Source of the DNA: Neisseria shayeganii 871
GTDB taxonomy: Bacteria; Pseudomonadota; Gammaproteobacteria; Burkholderiales; Neisseriaceae
Direction: 5' to 3'
NCBI RefSeq assembly: GCF_000226875.1
Contig: NZ_JH164926.1
Coordinates: forward strand, 177,819-241,006
DNA length: 63,188 nt
Below are positions 41,385 to 52,675 of this stretch, piece after piece. The stretch's first letter is position 1. Each line of letters begins with the position of its first letter. The notes beneath the pieces are model-generated. The model was not told the DNA's origin. It searched no databases and saw only the letters and a program-made list of their open reading frames with translations. A program made the translations under genes and the position numbers.

Positions 41385-41777
41385 ATGAAAAAAATCTGGA
41401 TAGCGGCCCTGCTCGGGCTGTCTGCGGCCGCGGCGGCCGATTCTTTCTGGATGCACAACGGTTCGCTGATGCGCCTGCATGCCGACGGTAATCGGCGCGT
41501 GATCAGCTATGAACACCCGACTCAGCGGATGCAGAACGCGGGCGTGCGCCGCGGTACGGTGTTGTTTGAAGGCGAACGCCAAGGCAACCGTTATGTCGGC
41601 CAAGCGCGGGTGTTCTCCCGCCATTGCGGCGAGTTGGTTTACGCGGTGAGTGGCGATGTGCTCAGCGAACGCCGCGTGGAATTGGGCGGCGAGCGCGAGC
41701 AGCAGACCGCCGACTGCCGCCCCACCGGCCGCATGGTGCATGACCGTTTGGTGTTTACTTACCGTTATTCTGACTGA
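41385..41777 (+). CDS. Small secreted protein of unknown function
   Basis: A 130-residue protein with a signal peptide (about 1-18, ending AAAAA) and a compact mature domain of about 112 residues. The domain opens FWMHNGSLMRLHADGNRRVI and has GVRRGTVLFEGERQGNRYVG and two cysteines (81, 111) that may pair. I recall similar single-domain secreted proteins in alphaproteobacteria, without known function. A strong AAGGAG site precedes the ATG. It is a separate transcription unit ended by the hairpin at 41806-41844. Confidence 0.7.
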   Translation: MKKIWIAALLGLSAAAAADSFWMHNGSLMRLHADGNRRVISYEHPTQRMQNAGVRRGTVLFEGERQGNRYVGQARVFSRHCGELVYAVSGDVLSERRVELGGEREQQTADCRPTGRMVHDRLVFTYRYSD

Positions 41778-41805
41778 GGTATTTCAGTTTTTTTGTCAGC
41801 ACCAT

Positions 41806-41844
41806 GAAAAACGGGCGTTTCCGCCAGGAGGAAACGCCTGTTTT
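41806..41844. terminator. Bidirectional terminator between the secreted protein gene and hemH
   Basis: AAAACGGGCGTTTCC pairs with GGAAACGCCTGTTTT (one mismatch) over a 7-base loop, with A and T tails on the two sides, between convergent genes. Confidence 0.8.
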
Positions 41845-41856
41845 GCCGTGTTGGCT

Positions 41857-42867
41857 TCAGCGCCAGCCGTGCAGGTTTTCGCCGGCCAGGGCCGCCAGCA
41901 TTTCGGTACAGGCGGGGCTGTCGTTGAGGCAGGGAATGAAGCGGTAGGTTTTGCCGCCGGCAGCGTGGAATTGCTCGCGGCCGGCAATGGCGATTTCTTC
42001 CAGAGTTTCCAAGCAGTCGCTCAGAAAACCGGGGCAGAAAATGTCGAGTTCGTCTGTCTGCTGTTTGGGCAGCTCGTCCAACAGCTGTTGGGTGGAGGGG
42101 CCGATCCAGCGGTTGCGGCCGAATTGGCTCTGGAAGGCCACCAGATAGTCCTCTTCGTTCAGTTGCAGGGCTTCGGCCAGCAGGCGGGCGGTGTGGCGGC
42201 ACTCGTCGGGGTAGGGATCGCCCTGAATATGGGCGGACTCGGGAATGCCGTGGAAACTCAGCATCAACTTTTTCCCGCGCCCGTGTTGCCGCCAGTAGGC
42301 CTCGATATGGGTTTGCATCGCCCGGATGTAGGCGGGGTGGTCGTAGTAGCGGCTGACGGTGCGCAGGCTCAGTTGGTTGCGCTGTTTGAGTAAGACCTTC
42401 AATACTTTGTCGATGGCGGCGCCGCTGCTGCTGGCGGCGTATTGCGGATAAAGCGGTAAGACCAGCAGGCGGCCGATGCCTTGCGCTTTCAGTTCGGCTA
42501 AGGTGTCGGCCACCGACGGGCGGCCGTAAGTCATGGCAAAGCGCACGCTCACGTCGGGCAGCGCTTGTTGCAGGGCTTGGGCTTGACGGGCGGTGAATAC
42601 GGCCAGCGGCGAACCTTCCTGCTGCCAGATTTGGCGGTAGGCGTGGGCGCTTTTGCGCGGGCGGAAAGGCAAGACGAAACCGCGCAAAATCGGCTGCCAC
42701 AACAGTTTGGGCAATTCGACCACACGTTGGTCGGACAGGAATTCGCGCAGATAGGGGCGCACGGCCTCGGCGGTGGGCGCTTCGGGAGTGCCGAGGTTGA
42801 TCAGCAGTACGGCGGTGCCGTGTTGTTGTTTGGCAGACAAGGGCGGTTCGGGCAGGAAGGCGGGCAT
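41857..42867 (-). CDS. hemH: Ferrochelatase
   Basis: A 336-residue enzyme inserting Fe2+ into protoporphyrin IX, the last step of heme synthesis. It has VLLINLGTPEAP at the N terminus, LPLYPQYAASSSGA, the catalytic histidine H206 in LSFHGIPE, and FCPGFLSDCLETLEEI with the conserved glutamate near residue 290. No [2Fe-2S] cysteine tail is seen, as usual for most bacteria. The window also carries hemW, but the two genes are far apart. Confidence 0.96.
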   Translation of the reverse strand: MPAFLPEPPLSAKQQHGTAVLLINLGTPEAPTAEAVRPYLREFLSDQRVVELPKLLWQPILRGFVLPFRPRKSAHAYRQIWQQEGSPLAVFTARQAQALQQALPDVSVRFAMTYGRPSVADTLAELKAQGIGRLLVLPLYPQYAASSSGAAIDKVLKVLLKQRNQLSLRTVSRYYDHPAYIRAMQTHIEAYWRQHGRGKKLMLSFHGIPESAHIQGDPYPDECRHTARLLAEALQLNEEDYLVAFQSQFGRNRWIGPSTQQLLDELPKQQTDELDIFCPGFLSDCLETLEEIAIAGREQFHAAGGKTYRFIPCLNDSPACTEMLAALAGENLHGWR

Positions 42868-42892
42868 ATTGTTTCCTTGGGAGTGGTCGCTG

Positions 42893-42924
42893 CAGGCTAC
42901 CTGAAAGCGGTTTCAGGTAGCCTG
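42893..42924 (-). terminator. DUS-pair terminator of the methyltransferase gene
   Basis: Fourteen-base perfect arms (42893-42906 / 42911-42924) with two exact DUS lie 10 bp beyond the stop of the gene at 42934. Confidence 0.7.
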
Positions 42925-42933
42925 TTTCGGATT

Positions 42934-43380
42934 TTATAGCCAGCGGCGGGTTTGCCGGCAGTAGGCGCGGTAGCTGTCGCCGAACTTTTCAGTAAGAAAG
43001 CGCTCTTCCGGGCGGATTTGGAAGCGGTTGAGATACAGCACAAACAGCGGAATGCCGGCCAGTGCGGGCAGGCTGCCCAGGTAAATACCCCAGCTGGCCA
43101 AGAGCAGCGCCATGCCCAAATACATGGGGTTGCGGCTGTAACGGAAGATGCCGTGGCTGACTAAGGCTTGGGTTTGCTGCGGTTGAAGCGGGCTGAGCGT
43201 GGTGCGCCGGCGGCGGAAGGTGGCAGCGGCGGTGCCCGCCACCGCCAAGCCGGCGGCCGCCGGCAGCAGGGGCAGCCACCACGATGCTTGCCAGGCATGA
43301 CCGGCCGGCAGGCGGCTGAGGCCGTACATCAGGGCGGCGCTTAGCACCACCAGTAAAAGCGGGGGGATTTTGAGTTCCAT
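42934..43380 (-). CDS. Isoprenylcysteine carboxyl methyltransferase-like membrane protein
   Basis: A 148-residue inner-membrane protein with four hydrophobic segments. The C-terminal half has GIFRYSRNPMYLGMALLLASW and a terminal EERFLTEKFGDSYRAYCRQTRRW, the SAM-binding signature of the ICMT/PEMT-type methyltransferase family. Bacterial members are mostly uncharacterised; substrates may be lipids or small hydrophobic molecules. It is transcribed in the same direction as ftsK, 54 bp downstream of it, and probably shares its transcript. Confidence 0.75.
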   Translation of the reverse strand: MELKIPPLLLVVLSAALMYGLSRLPAGHAWQASWWLPLLPAAAGLAVAGTAAATFRRRRTTLSPLQPQQTQALVSHGIFRYSRNPMYLGMALLLASWGIYLGSLPALAGIPLFVLYLNRFQIRPEERFLTEKFGDSYRAYCRQTRRWL

Positions 43381-43434
43381 GCGGTGTGATCCTTGGGCTG
43401 AGGGCTACCTGAAAAATGGTTTCTAAACGGTGGC

Positions 43435-45828
43435 TTATGCATGATCCTGTTGTGCCAGAATTTTGCGGCTGCCGCCGACGTCGGGCGGCGACACCACGCC
43501 GGCGTCTTCCAGCGCCTGCATCAGATTGGCGGCGCGGTTGTAGCCGATGCGCAGCTGGCGTTGCAGCGAGGAAATCGAGGTTTTGCGCGACTCGAGCACG
43601 AAGGCTACGGCCTGGTCGAACATTTCGTCGCTGTTGGCATTGGGGTTGACCGCATTCACGGTTTCCTGCGCCGCTTCGCCGCTGAGCAGGCCTTCGACAT
43701 AATCGGCCGGCTGTTGGCGTTTGGCAAAAGCCGCCACTTCGTGCACTTCGTGGTCGCTGACAAAAGCGCCCTGCAGGCGGGTGGGGTCGGCATTGCCCGG
43801 CTGCAGGAAGAGCAGGTCGCCGTATTTGAGCAGGTCTTCCGCGCCCATTTGGTCGAGAATGGTGCGGCTGTCGATGCGGCTTTGCACGGTAAAGGCCATG
43901 CGGGTGGGAATATTGGCCTTGATCAGGCCGGTTACCACATCCACGCTGGGGCGTTGGGTGGCCACAATCAGGTGGATGCCGGCGGCGCGTGCTTTTTGCG
44001 CCAAGCGGGCGATTTGGGTTTCCACCGCTTTGCGCTCCACCATCATCAGGTCGGCCAATTCGTCGATTACCACCACGATATAGGGCAGTTTTTCCAAAGG
44101 TTCGGGTTGGTCCGGGTTGAGGCTGAAGGGGTTGGGCAGCGGTTTGCCCGCCTGCTTGGCTTCGGCCACCTGGGTATTGAAGCCCTCCAGATTGCGCACG
44201 CCGACATGGGCCAGCAGGCGGTAGCGCTTTTCCATTTCCGCCACGCACCAGTTCAGCGCCTGGCCGGCCTCGCGCATATCGGTCACCACCGGACAGAGCA
44301 GGTGGGGGATGTCGGCATACACCGACAATTCCAGCATTTTGGGGTCGATCATGATGAAGCGCACTTCGTCGGGCGCGGCTTTATAGAGGATGGACATGAT
44401 CATGGCGTTGACGCCCACCGATTTGCCCGAGCCGGTCATGCCGCCCACCAGCAGGTGCGGCATTTTGGCCAGATCGGCCACCACCGGCTGGCCGGCGATG
44501 TCTTTGCCCAAGGCCACGGTAAGTTTGGATTGGGCTTCGCTAAACACGGGGGACGACAGGATTTCGCGCAGCAGCACTTCCTGCCGTTTTTCGTTCGGTA
44601 CTTCGATGCCCATGGTGTTTTTGCCGGGAATGGTTTCCACCACCCGCACCGACTGCATCGACAAAGAGCGGGCCAAATCTTTGGCCAGGTTGGTAATCTG
44701 GCTGCCTTTTACGCCTTGCGCCGGCTCGATTTCGAAGCGGGTAATGACCGGGCCGGAAATGGCGCTCACCACTTCCACGCGGATGCCGAACTCCGCCAAT
44801 TTGGCTTCAATCCGTTCGGCCATGCGTTGCAGGGCTTCGGGATTGATTTCGGGTTTGCTGCCGACGGCTTGCGACAGCAGTTGGATGTCGGGCAGGCAGT
44901 AGCCGTCTTCTTCGGCAGCGGGTTTGTCGTCGAACAGGTCTTTCTGGCGTGCCGGTGCGGCGGTAGGCTCGTTGCTTGGCGGTGCAGAGACATCGCTGCC
45001 GAGCTGGACGGCAATCGATTTGCGGTTGCTGCTGGCGCCAGTTACGGTTTCCACTTTTTCCGCGGTGATGTTTTGCGCGTTACGCACCATGCGGCGGGTG
45101 AATTTGGCGTTGGGGATGTCTTTGATAAAGCGGTGCGGCTTGCGGATCAGGCGGTACCACAGCCATTCCGCCTGCGCGCCGGCTTTTTCCAGCAGGGTCA
45201 GCCAGGAAACCTGCAGCAACAGCGACAGACCGGCCACAATCAGCGCCAGCAGCACCAACAGGCTACCTGAAACACCCAGCAGGCGGGTGAATCCGCTGCC
45301 CAGCGATTGGCCCATCAGCCCGCCGGCGCCCACCGGCAGGCTGTTTTTCAGCTCTGCCGACCAAACGGCGGCCTCCAAAAGCGGACTGCCGAACAGCAGC
45401 AGCGCGCTACCGGCCAAGCCGAGTAGGGGGTTGTAGGGTTTGTCGCTGTTTTGCTTGACCGTGCGGAAATTGCGGTAGAGCCAAACCAAGGCGGCGGGCA
45501 GTAGCCACCACACCGAAAGGCCGAACAGGTAATAGGCGATGTCGGCGGTGTAGGCGCCGATCAGCCCGGCTAGATTATGCGGGACGGCGGTTTCCGGAAT
45601 GCTGCGCGACCAGGCCGGATCGCTCATGCTGAAGCTGGCCAAAGCCAGGGCGGTACAAACGGTGATGAGCAGCACCAACAGCCACATCACGTCGGCCAGC
45701 AGATTAACGGCATCGGAAGGCGCCACCACGGGTTTGGCTTTGCCGCCGGTGTCGAGTTTGGGTTTGGCCGGCGCGGCTTTGGCGGCTCTCTTTTTGGCTG
45801 TGGCGGGGGAGGACGGTTTTCGGCTCAT
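43435..45828 (-). CDS. ftsK: DNA translocase FtsK
   Basis: A 797-residue septal DNA pump for chromosome dimer resolution and segregation. Four N-terminal membrane segments lie in about residues 40-200. The linker is short. The motor has the Walker A GGMTGSGKSVGVN and the IVVVIDELADLMM Walker B. The C-terminal gamma winged helix (RQLRIGYNRAANLMQALEDAG quoted as RQLRIGYNRAA and NLMQALEDAG) would read the KOPS sequence. I start at the ATG at 45828 because the upstream in-frame ATG (45906) overlaps a TATAAT that is the likely promoter -10. Confidence 0.94.
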   Translation of the reverse strand: MSRKPSSPATAKKRAAKAAPAKPKLDTGGKAKPVVAPSDAVNLLADVMWLLVLLITVCTALALASFSMSDPAWSRSIPETAVPHNLAGLIGAYTADIAYYLFGLSVWWLLPAALVWLYRNFRTVKQNSDKPYNPLLGLAGSALLLFGSPLLEAAVWSAELKNSLPVGAGGLMGQSLGSGFTRLLGVSGSLLVLLALIVAGLSLLLQVSWLTLLEKAGAQAEWLWYRLIRKPHRFIKDIPNAKFTRRMVRNAQNITAEKVETVTGASSNRKSIAVQLGSDVSAPPSNEPTAAPARQKDLFDDKPAAEEDGYCLPDIQLLSQAVGSKPEINPEALQRMAERIEAKLAEFGIRVEVVSAISGPVITRFEIEPAQGVKGSQITNLAKDLARSLSMQSVRVVETIPGKNTMGIEVPNEKRQEVLLREILSSPVFSEAQSKLTVALGKDIAGQPVVADLAKMPHLLVGGMTGSGKSVGVNAMIMSILYKAAPDEVRFIMIDPKMLELSVYADIPHLLCPVVTDMREAGQALNWCVAEMEKRYRLLAHVGVRNLEGFNTQVAEAKQAGKPLPNPFSLNPDQPEPLEKLPYIVVVIDELADLMMVERKAVETQIARLAQKARAAGIHLIVATQRPSVDVVTGLIKANIPTRMAFTVQSRIDSRTILDQMGAEDLLKYGDLLFLQPGNADPTRLQGAFVSDHEVHEVAAFAKRQQPADYVEGLLSGEAAQETVNAVNPNANSDEMFDQAVAFVLESRKTSISSLQRQLRIGYNRAANLMQALEDAGVVSPPDVGGSRKILAQQDHA

Positions 45829-45904
45829 GTAGGCAGAGGCTGCGTTGGGCAGCGTTGGACGATCGGTGGCGTGCGGCAGCAGCGGCCGGCACGGCAAAGG
45901 GCGC

Positions 45905-45910
45905 ATTATA
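45905..45910 (-). promoter_or_regulatory. -10 box of the ftsK promoter
   Basis: On the minus strand GCTATAATGCGCCC stands about 75 bp before the chosen ftsK start. It is of the same form as the queC and miaB promoters in this window. Confidence 0.5.
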
Positions 45911-45948
45911 GCACCGGACGGCCGGATATTTCGGTATTCGCTTGCCGA

Positions 45949-45988
45949 CAGGCTACCTGAACAGCCCGGGTGTGTTTCAGGTAGCCTG
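45949..45988. terminator. Inverted DUS pair upstream of ftsK
   Basis: Thirteen-base arms (45949-45961 / 45976-45988) contain two exact DUS. It separates the ftsK promoter from the repeat element that starts at the end of the right arm. Confidence 0.6.
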
Positions 45989-46158
45989 AGATCTTTGCCA
46001 AACTCCATCTACGGCACATTTCTGCTTTGTATGTTGATGCCTTGGGGTTGCTTGCTTACTTGCCTATCTATCGATATGTCGTCTCACAGAGATTCTTGGC
46101 GTTCGCATTCGTTGCGCTGCGACGCCTTAAACGGCGCCCACATCGGGAGGGGAAGGTC
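45988..46158 (+). repeat. GAGACC-type repeat element, copy C
   Basis: It starts GAGATCTTTGCCAAACTCC directly after an exact DUS (45976-45987). It shares with the copy at 31221 the blocks GGC(A/G)CATTTCTGC, TTGCCTATCTATCG-ATATGTC, GTTGCGCTGCGACGCCTTAAACGGC and CCACATC-GGGAG, and ends near GGAAGGTCC. It contains an extra segment absent from copy B. No protein is encoded. Confidence 0.7.
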
Positions 46159-46185
46159 CAGCCTAAGGGAGATTTTGAGCCGATT

Positions 46186-46887
46186 CTAAACAGTCTCCGT
46201 AGGAACAGATGGTGCGCGGCGTAAGCGCCAGGCGGTAAAGCCCAAGTTTTGCCAATACGGCTCGGGTGTTTCGAAACCGCATGTTGTGGCCAAATCGGCC
46301 AGATTGCCGGGTGTGAGTGGAAAAAAATCCTGTTGCAAACGCTGTTGTAAGCGGTCGAGTTGGTGATCGGGCAGGCCTTGGGTGCGGGCATATTGCACCA
46401 GGTATTCAGTCTGTCCGCTGCATTGCACGGCCAGATCGGCCAGCAGCAGGGGCGCACTCGGTTTCAAACGGCAGGCGGCTTGCCGCAGCAGCGCGCCCTT
46501 TTCCCTTATATCGGACAGGAAGTGCATCACAAATAGGCACAGGGCTGCATCGTATTGGGGCGCCTCCGGCAGTTCTTCCAGCAAACCGTGATGCCAACAG
46601 ACGGTATTCGGCAAGCAGGCCGCTTTTCGCTTGGCTTGTTCCAGCATGGCCAATGAGGGGTCTAGGGCGGTGAAAGCGGATTGTGGCCGACTATCGGCAA
46701 GGGACAGCAGCTCGGTGCCGGTGCCGACGCCGATCAATAAGATGCGGGCATCGGCGGGCAGGGGATGCAAGATGGCGGCATTGAGGCGGTGCAGCTCGGT
46801 ATAGCCGGGAATCAGGCGGGTAATCCGTTGGTCGTATTCGGCTGCGCCTGAGTCTTCGAAGCGTTTTTCGGGTAATGTGGCGTGCAT
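46186..46887 (-). CDS. Class I SAM-dependent methyltransferase
   Basis: A 233-residue Rossmann-fold methyltransferase. SAM-binding motif I is ILLIGVGTGTE (49-59). Then come FTALDPSLAMLEQAKR (motif II acidic residue) and YDAALCLFVMHFL (motif IV). It resembles the CmoA/UbiE-like group but lacks features that would fix a substrate. It is flanked by a repeat element and a DUS hairpin, and appears to be a single-gene unit of accessory character. Confidence 0.75.
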   Translation of the reverse strand: MHATLPEKRFEDSGAAEYDQRITRLIPGYTELHRLNAAILHPLPADARILLIGVGTGTELLSLADSRPQSAFTALDPSLAMLEQAKRKAACLPNTVCWHHGLLEELPEAPQYDAALCLFVMHFLSDIREKGALLRQAACRLKPSAPLLLADLAVQCSGQTEYLVQYARTQGLPDHQLDRLQQRLQQDFFPLTPGNLADLATTCGFETPEPYWQNLGFTAWRLRRAPSVPTETV

Positions 46888-46911
46888 AGGGAACCGTTGC
46901 TGGATGAAAAA

Positions 46912-46950
46912 AGGCTACCTGAACAGCCGTCGGCGGGTTTCAGGTAGCCT
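46912..46950. terminator. DUS-pair hairpin between maeB and the methyltransferase gene
   Basis: Exact DUS at 46912-46923 and inverted at 46939-46950 lie just beyond the stop of the minus-strand maeB gene. Confidence 0.65.
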
Positions 46951-46965
46951 GATGGAAACGAATGA

Positions 46966-49251
<2,286 letters not shown>

Positions 49252-49283
49252 GAGGAATCCTTTTCGGGGTAGGGTGCGGGGCG

Positions 49284-49320
49284 TTTCAGGTAGCCCTGAG
49301 AAACCAGAGGCTACCTGAAA
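49284..49320 (-). terminator. DUS-type hairpin after fixH
   Basis: TTTCAGGTAGCC (49284-49295) and GGCTACCTGAAA (49309-49320) are perfect inverses, placed seven bases beyond the fixH stop on the minus strand. Confidence 0.65.
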
Positions 49321-49326
49321 GCCGGA

Positions 49327-49887
49327 TTAGGGGGCCGGTTGGGGGGCGGCCTGATGCATGGGTTGCAGTGTAAGGCTTTGGCCTTGGTTGGTGTCCCACC
49401 GGCCCTGCACACGCCATTGGCCGGCTTCGTCTTCTACGCGCACATACCAGTGGTGGGTGGAGGGCAGTGTCTTGAAAACGGCGGTGTATTCTACCTGATT
49501 CCCGGACGGGGCGGCATCTCCCTGCCGCTGCAAGACCACGCTTTGGTCGTGTTCGCTGCGGGCAGGGTGCAGCCAAAGCAGGCGCAGTTTGCTGTCGGGC
49601 TCGATTTCGCCGCTGAGCAGCACTTTGGCGCGGTCGTTGTCGGGATTCACCAGCACTTGTGCGCGAATGCCGCGTGTGGCGGCGGTTTGGTCGCGCTCCA
49701 GCTGCAGGCCGATGTTTTTGCCTTCTTTATAGTAGTCGTCGGTGACCATGGAAGGCTTGTTGTAGTTGGCGGCCAGATGGTAGGTGTAGAGGGCGGCGAA
49801 TACAACAATGATGGGGCCGGCGGCCAAAAGCCAGGGCCAGGGTTCGCGGTACCAGGGACGGGCCTTGCGGTTGTTGCTCAAAATCAT
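49327..49887 (-). CDS. fixH: FixH family protein
   Basis: A 186-residue membrane protein with one N-terminal membrane segment (about 18-37, WLLAAGPIIVVFAALYTYHL) and a periplasmic beta domain. It matches FixH/CcoH in its membrane segment followed by YNKPSMVTDDYYKEGKNI. FixH-type proteins help assemble or stabilise cbb3-type cytochrome c oxidase. Its ATG overlaps the ccoG stop by four bases, so the two are co-translated. The oxidase genes themselves are not in this window. The C-terminal tail is Pro/Gln/Ala-rich. Confidence 0.85.
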   Translation of the reverse strand: MILSNNRKARPWYREPWPWLLAAGPIIVVFAALYTYHLAANYNKPSMVTDDYYKEGKNIGLQLERDQTAATRGIRAQVLVNPDNDRAKVLLSGEIEPDSKLRLLWLHPARSEHDQSVVLQRQGDAAPSGNQVEYTAVFKTLPSTHHWYVRVEDEAGQWRVQGRWDTNQGQSLTLQPMHQAAPQPAP

Positions 49888-51323
49888 TCTCCGATAAAGG
49901 TGCTTTTTTCGCTGATGGTGCTGCTGTCTTCAGGATTTTGCGCATCGGTGTAGCGGAAGGTGAAGCGGATGGGGTTGCTGCCTTTTTCCGCATACTCCGG
50001 AATCACGGCTACCTGAACCGGCACGGTAACGGTTTGGCCGCCTTCGAGGCGCAGGCCGTCGGCAGGCAGGCCGGACATCTTGATGTCTTCCAAGCCTTCC
50101 ACTTCGGCGGTGAGGATTTTCACGTCTTCGCTGGCATTGATGATGCGCAGGTTGTAGGCGTTTTCCAGCCAGCCCTCTTTATTTTGGCGCACCATCACGC
50201 CGCGGTCTTTGATCACGTCCACGCGCACGGTTTGGCGGAAGAACAGGCTCACGATCAGGCCGGCGGCCACCAAGGCCAATACCGCGCCGTAACCCACTAC
50301 GCGCGGGCGCAGCAGACGGCTGGGGATTTTGTTTTCCGGATATTCTTTCGCCAGTGCGCCTTCGGTGGTGTAGCGGATCAGGCCGCGCGGATAATTCATC
50401 TTATCCATGATCTCGTCGCAGGCATCGATACAGGCGGCACAGCCGATGCATTGGTATTGCAGGCCGTCGCGGATGTCGATGCCGGTCGGGCATACCTGCA
50501 CGCACATGGTGCAGTTGATGCAGTCGCCCAGCTCGGTTTCTTCGCGGCTGACATTCTTTTTGCGTGCGCCGCGCGGTTCGCCGCGGGCGGTGTCGTAGGA
50601 AATGATCAGCGTGTCGTGGTCGAACATCGCGCTTTGGAAGCGGGCGTAGGGGCACATATGCAGGCACACCTGCTCGCGCATGATGTGACCCATCAGCCAG
50701 GTCATGAAGCCGTAGAAAGCGGCGGCAAACAGGGTGCCGCCCGAAATGGCGGCAAAGTTCAGGCTGAAAATATCGGCCGTCAGCTCGCGGATCGGCACAA
50801 ACCAGCCGGCGAACGTGATGCCGGTCCAGGCGGCGACCAAGAAAATCAGCAGATACTTGGTGAGCTTGATGCGGATTTTGCGCGCATTCCACGGCTCTTT
50901 ATCCAGTTTCAGCCGTTTGTTGCGGTCGCCTTCCACCAAATGGTCGATCCACAGCATGATTTCGGTATAGACCGTTTGCGGGCAAGCATAACCGCACCAC
51001 AAACGGCCGGCAATGGTGGTCCACCAAAACAGGCCGAAAGCGGAAAGCAGCAGGATGCCGGTGAGATAGATCAGATCGCCCGGCACCAAGGTGAGGCCAA
51101 AAATATAGAAGTGGCGGCCGGGAATATCGAACCAGACGGCTTGGCGGTCGCCCCACATCAGCCAGGGGATGCCGTAAAACACCAGCTGGGTGGCCAGGAC
51201 GACCAGAATGCGCCAATTGGCGAAGCGGCCTTTTGCCAGCTTGGGGTGGATGCGTTTGCTGCCTTGGTAGAGGCTGATAACTTGTTCTTTTGGCTGTGTC
51301 TTTTGCTCGGGTTGCTGACTCAT
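49884..51323 (-). CDS. ccoG: Cytochrome c oxidase accessory protein CcoG (FixG/RdxA)
   Basis: A 479-residue polyferredoxin in the inner membrane. It reduces copper for cbb3 oxidase assembly. Five or so membrane segments surround the CGYACPQTVYTEI segment. Two [4Fe-4S] motifs follow (CINCTMCVQVCPTGIDIR and CIGCAACIDACDEIMDK). The C-terminal periplasmic Ig-like FixG_C domain ends the protein. It forms an operon with fixH. A TATAAT (51416-51411, minus strand) about 90 bp upstream is the probable promoter -10. Confidence 0.95.
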   Translation of the reverse strand: MSQQPEQKTQPKEQVISLYQGSKRIHPKLAKGRFANWRILVVLATQLVFYGIPWLMWGDRQAVWFDIPGRHFYIFGLTLVPGDLIYLTGILLLSAFGLFWWTTIAGRLWCGYACPQTVYTEIMLWIDHLVEGDRNKRLKLDKEPWNARKIRIKLTKYLLIFLVAAWTGITFAGWFVPIRELTADIFSLNFAAISGGTLFAAAFYGFMTWLMGHIMREQVCLHMCPYARFQSAMFDHDTLIISYDTARGEPRGARKKNVSREETELGDCINCTMCVQVCPTGIDIRDGLQYQCIGCAACIDACDEIMDKMNYPRGLIRYTTEGALAKEYPENKIPSRLLRPRVVGYGAVLALVAAGLIVSLFFRQTVRVDVIKDRGVMVRQNKEGWLENAYNLRIINASEDVKILTAEVEGLEDIKMSGLPADGLRLEGGQTVTVPVQVAVIPEYAEKGSNPIRFTFRYTDAQNPEDSSTISEKSTFIGE

Positions 51324-51560
51324 GGCAAAGTGTTCCTAAAACGGTGCCGGTAGCATATATTATGATTTTCATGGTGATGCATGGTGTGGCCGCTCCGGCG
51401 ATGCGCCGCGATTATACGCCCCTGTCAGGCCGCCTGCCAGCTTTGGGCGGTTTTGTTGTTGATGCCGGGCGAAAGGCTGCTGTGGCCGGGCTTTCAGGCT
51501 ACCTGAAAAGCCGCTACACTCCGTTTTTTCATTAGATATTTAGATAAGGAACGCGGCATC

Positions 51561-52607
51561 ATGAATCCCCCCTCTCTTCGTGTCGGTATTGTCGGCGCCA
51601 CCGGCTACACCGGTGTCGAACTGTTGCGTCTGCTGGCCGGCCACCCGCATGCCCAAGTGACGGCGGTAACCAGCCGCAGTGAAGCCGGCGTGCACATTGC
51701 CGACTATTTCCCCTCCTTGCGCGGCGTGTACGACTTGGTATTCCAAGCGCCCGATGCCGCGGATTTAGCCGCTTGCGATGTGGTGTTTTTCGCCACCCCG
51801 CACGGTGTGGCGATGCGGGATGCGCCGGCTCTGATGGCACAGGGCGTGCGCGTGGTGGATTTGTCGGCCGACTACCGGCTCAAAGACATCCCCACTTGGG
51901 AGCATTGGTACGGGATGCCGTTTACCGCCGAAAAAGCTTTGCAGGAGGCGGTGTACGGTTTGTGCGAATTGAACCGGGATGCCATCCGAACCGCCCGCCT
52001 GGTGGCCAACCCCGGCTGCTATCCCACCTGCGTGAGCCTGCCGCTGATTCCGCTTTTGAAAGCCGGCGTGGTGAAAACCGGCCGCCCGCTGATTGCCGAC
52101 TGCAAATCCGGCGTTTCCGGCGCAGGCCGCAAAGCGGCAGTAGGCACGTTGTTGTGCGAAGCGGGAGACAACTTCAAGGCTTATGGCGTAGGCGGCCACC
52201 GCCACCTGCCGGAAATCCGCCAAACCATTGCCGGCCTGCAAGCGGAGGTGGCCGAACATCTGGTATTCGTGCCGCACCTCACGCCGATGATTCGCGGCAT
52301 GCACGCCACCACTTATGTGCATCTCGAAGACGGGGCAGATCCGCAGGCGCTGTTGGCGGCTTATTATGCGGACAGCCCTTTTGTCGATGTGATGCCGGCC
52401 GGCAGCACGCCGGAAACCCGCAGCGTGCGCGGCAGCAATGTTTGCCGCATCAGCGTGCAACGTGCGCCCGGCAGCGAGATATGGATTCTTTTGAGCGTGC
52501 AGGACAATCTGGTCAAAGGCGCGGCCGGGCAGGCGGTACAGAATATGAACATCATGTTCGGCTTCGACGAGTGCAGCGGTTTGAACAACGTGGCTTTGCT
52601 GCCTTAA
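51561..52607 (+). CDS. argC: N-acetyl-gamma-glutamyl-phosphate reductase
   Basis: A 348-residue ArgC of the longer type, acting in the third step of arginine synthesis. It has GIVGATGYTGVELLRLLAGHP at the N terminus (in parts GIVGATGYTGVEL, LRLLAGHP). The catalytic cysteine is in VANPGCYPTC (about C153), and the substrate-binding CKSGVSGAGR is conserved. AAGGAA is placed 10 nt before the ATG. It is a single-gene unit: a DUS lies upstream and a DUS-pair terminator downstream. Confidence 0.96.
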   Translation: MNPPSLRVGIVGATGYTGVELLRLLAGHPHAQVTAVTSRSEAGVHIADYFPSLRGVYDLVFQAPDAADLAACDVVFFATPHGVAMRDAPALMAQGVRVVDLSADYRLKDIPTWEHWYGMPFTAEKALQEAVYGLCELNRDAIRTARLVANPGCYPTCVSLPLIPLLKAGVVKTGRPLIADCKSGVSGAGRKAAVGTLLCEAGDNFKAYGVGGHRHLPEIRQTIAGLQAEVAEHLVFVPHLTPMIRGMHATTYVHLEDGADPQALLAAYYADSPFVDVMPAGSTPETRSVRGSNVCRISVQRAPGSEIWILLSVQDNLVKGAAGQAVQNMNIMFGFDECSGLNNVALLP

Positions 52608-52621
52608 ACCGCCATCAATAG

Positions 52622-52656
52622 AACAGGCTACCTGAAAGCGTTTCAGGTAGCCTGTT
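52622..52656. terminator. DUS-pair terminator between argC and the membrane-protein pair
   Basis: AACAGGCTACCTGAAA (52622-52637) and its perfect inverse (52641-52656), with a 3-base loop and T residues on the right, serve convergent genes. Confidence 0.8.
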
Positions 52657-52675
52657 TTGATATTTATGGTGTCGT

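Noticed and set aside
45829..46008. Longer N-terminus for FtsK (60 more codons)
   Set aside because: The extension runs through a likely TATAAT promoter box, a DUS pair and the start of a repeat element, so it is not coding.
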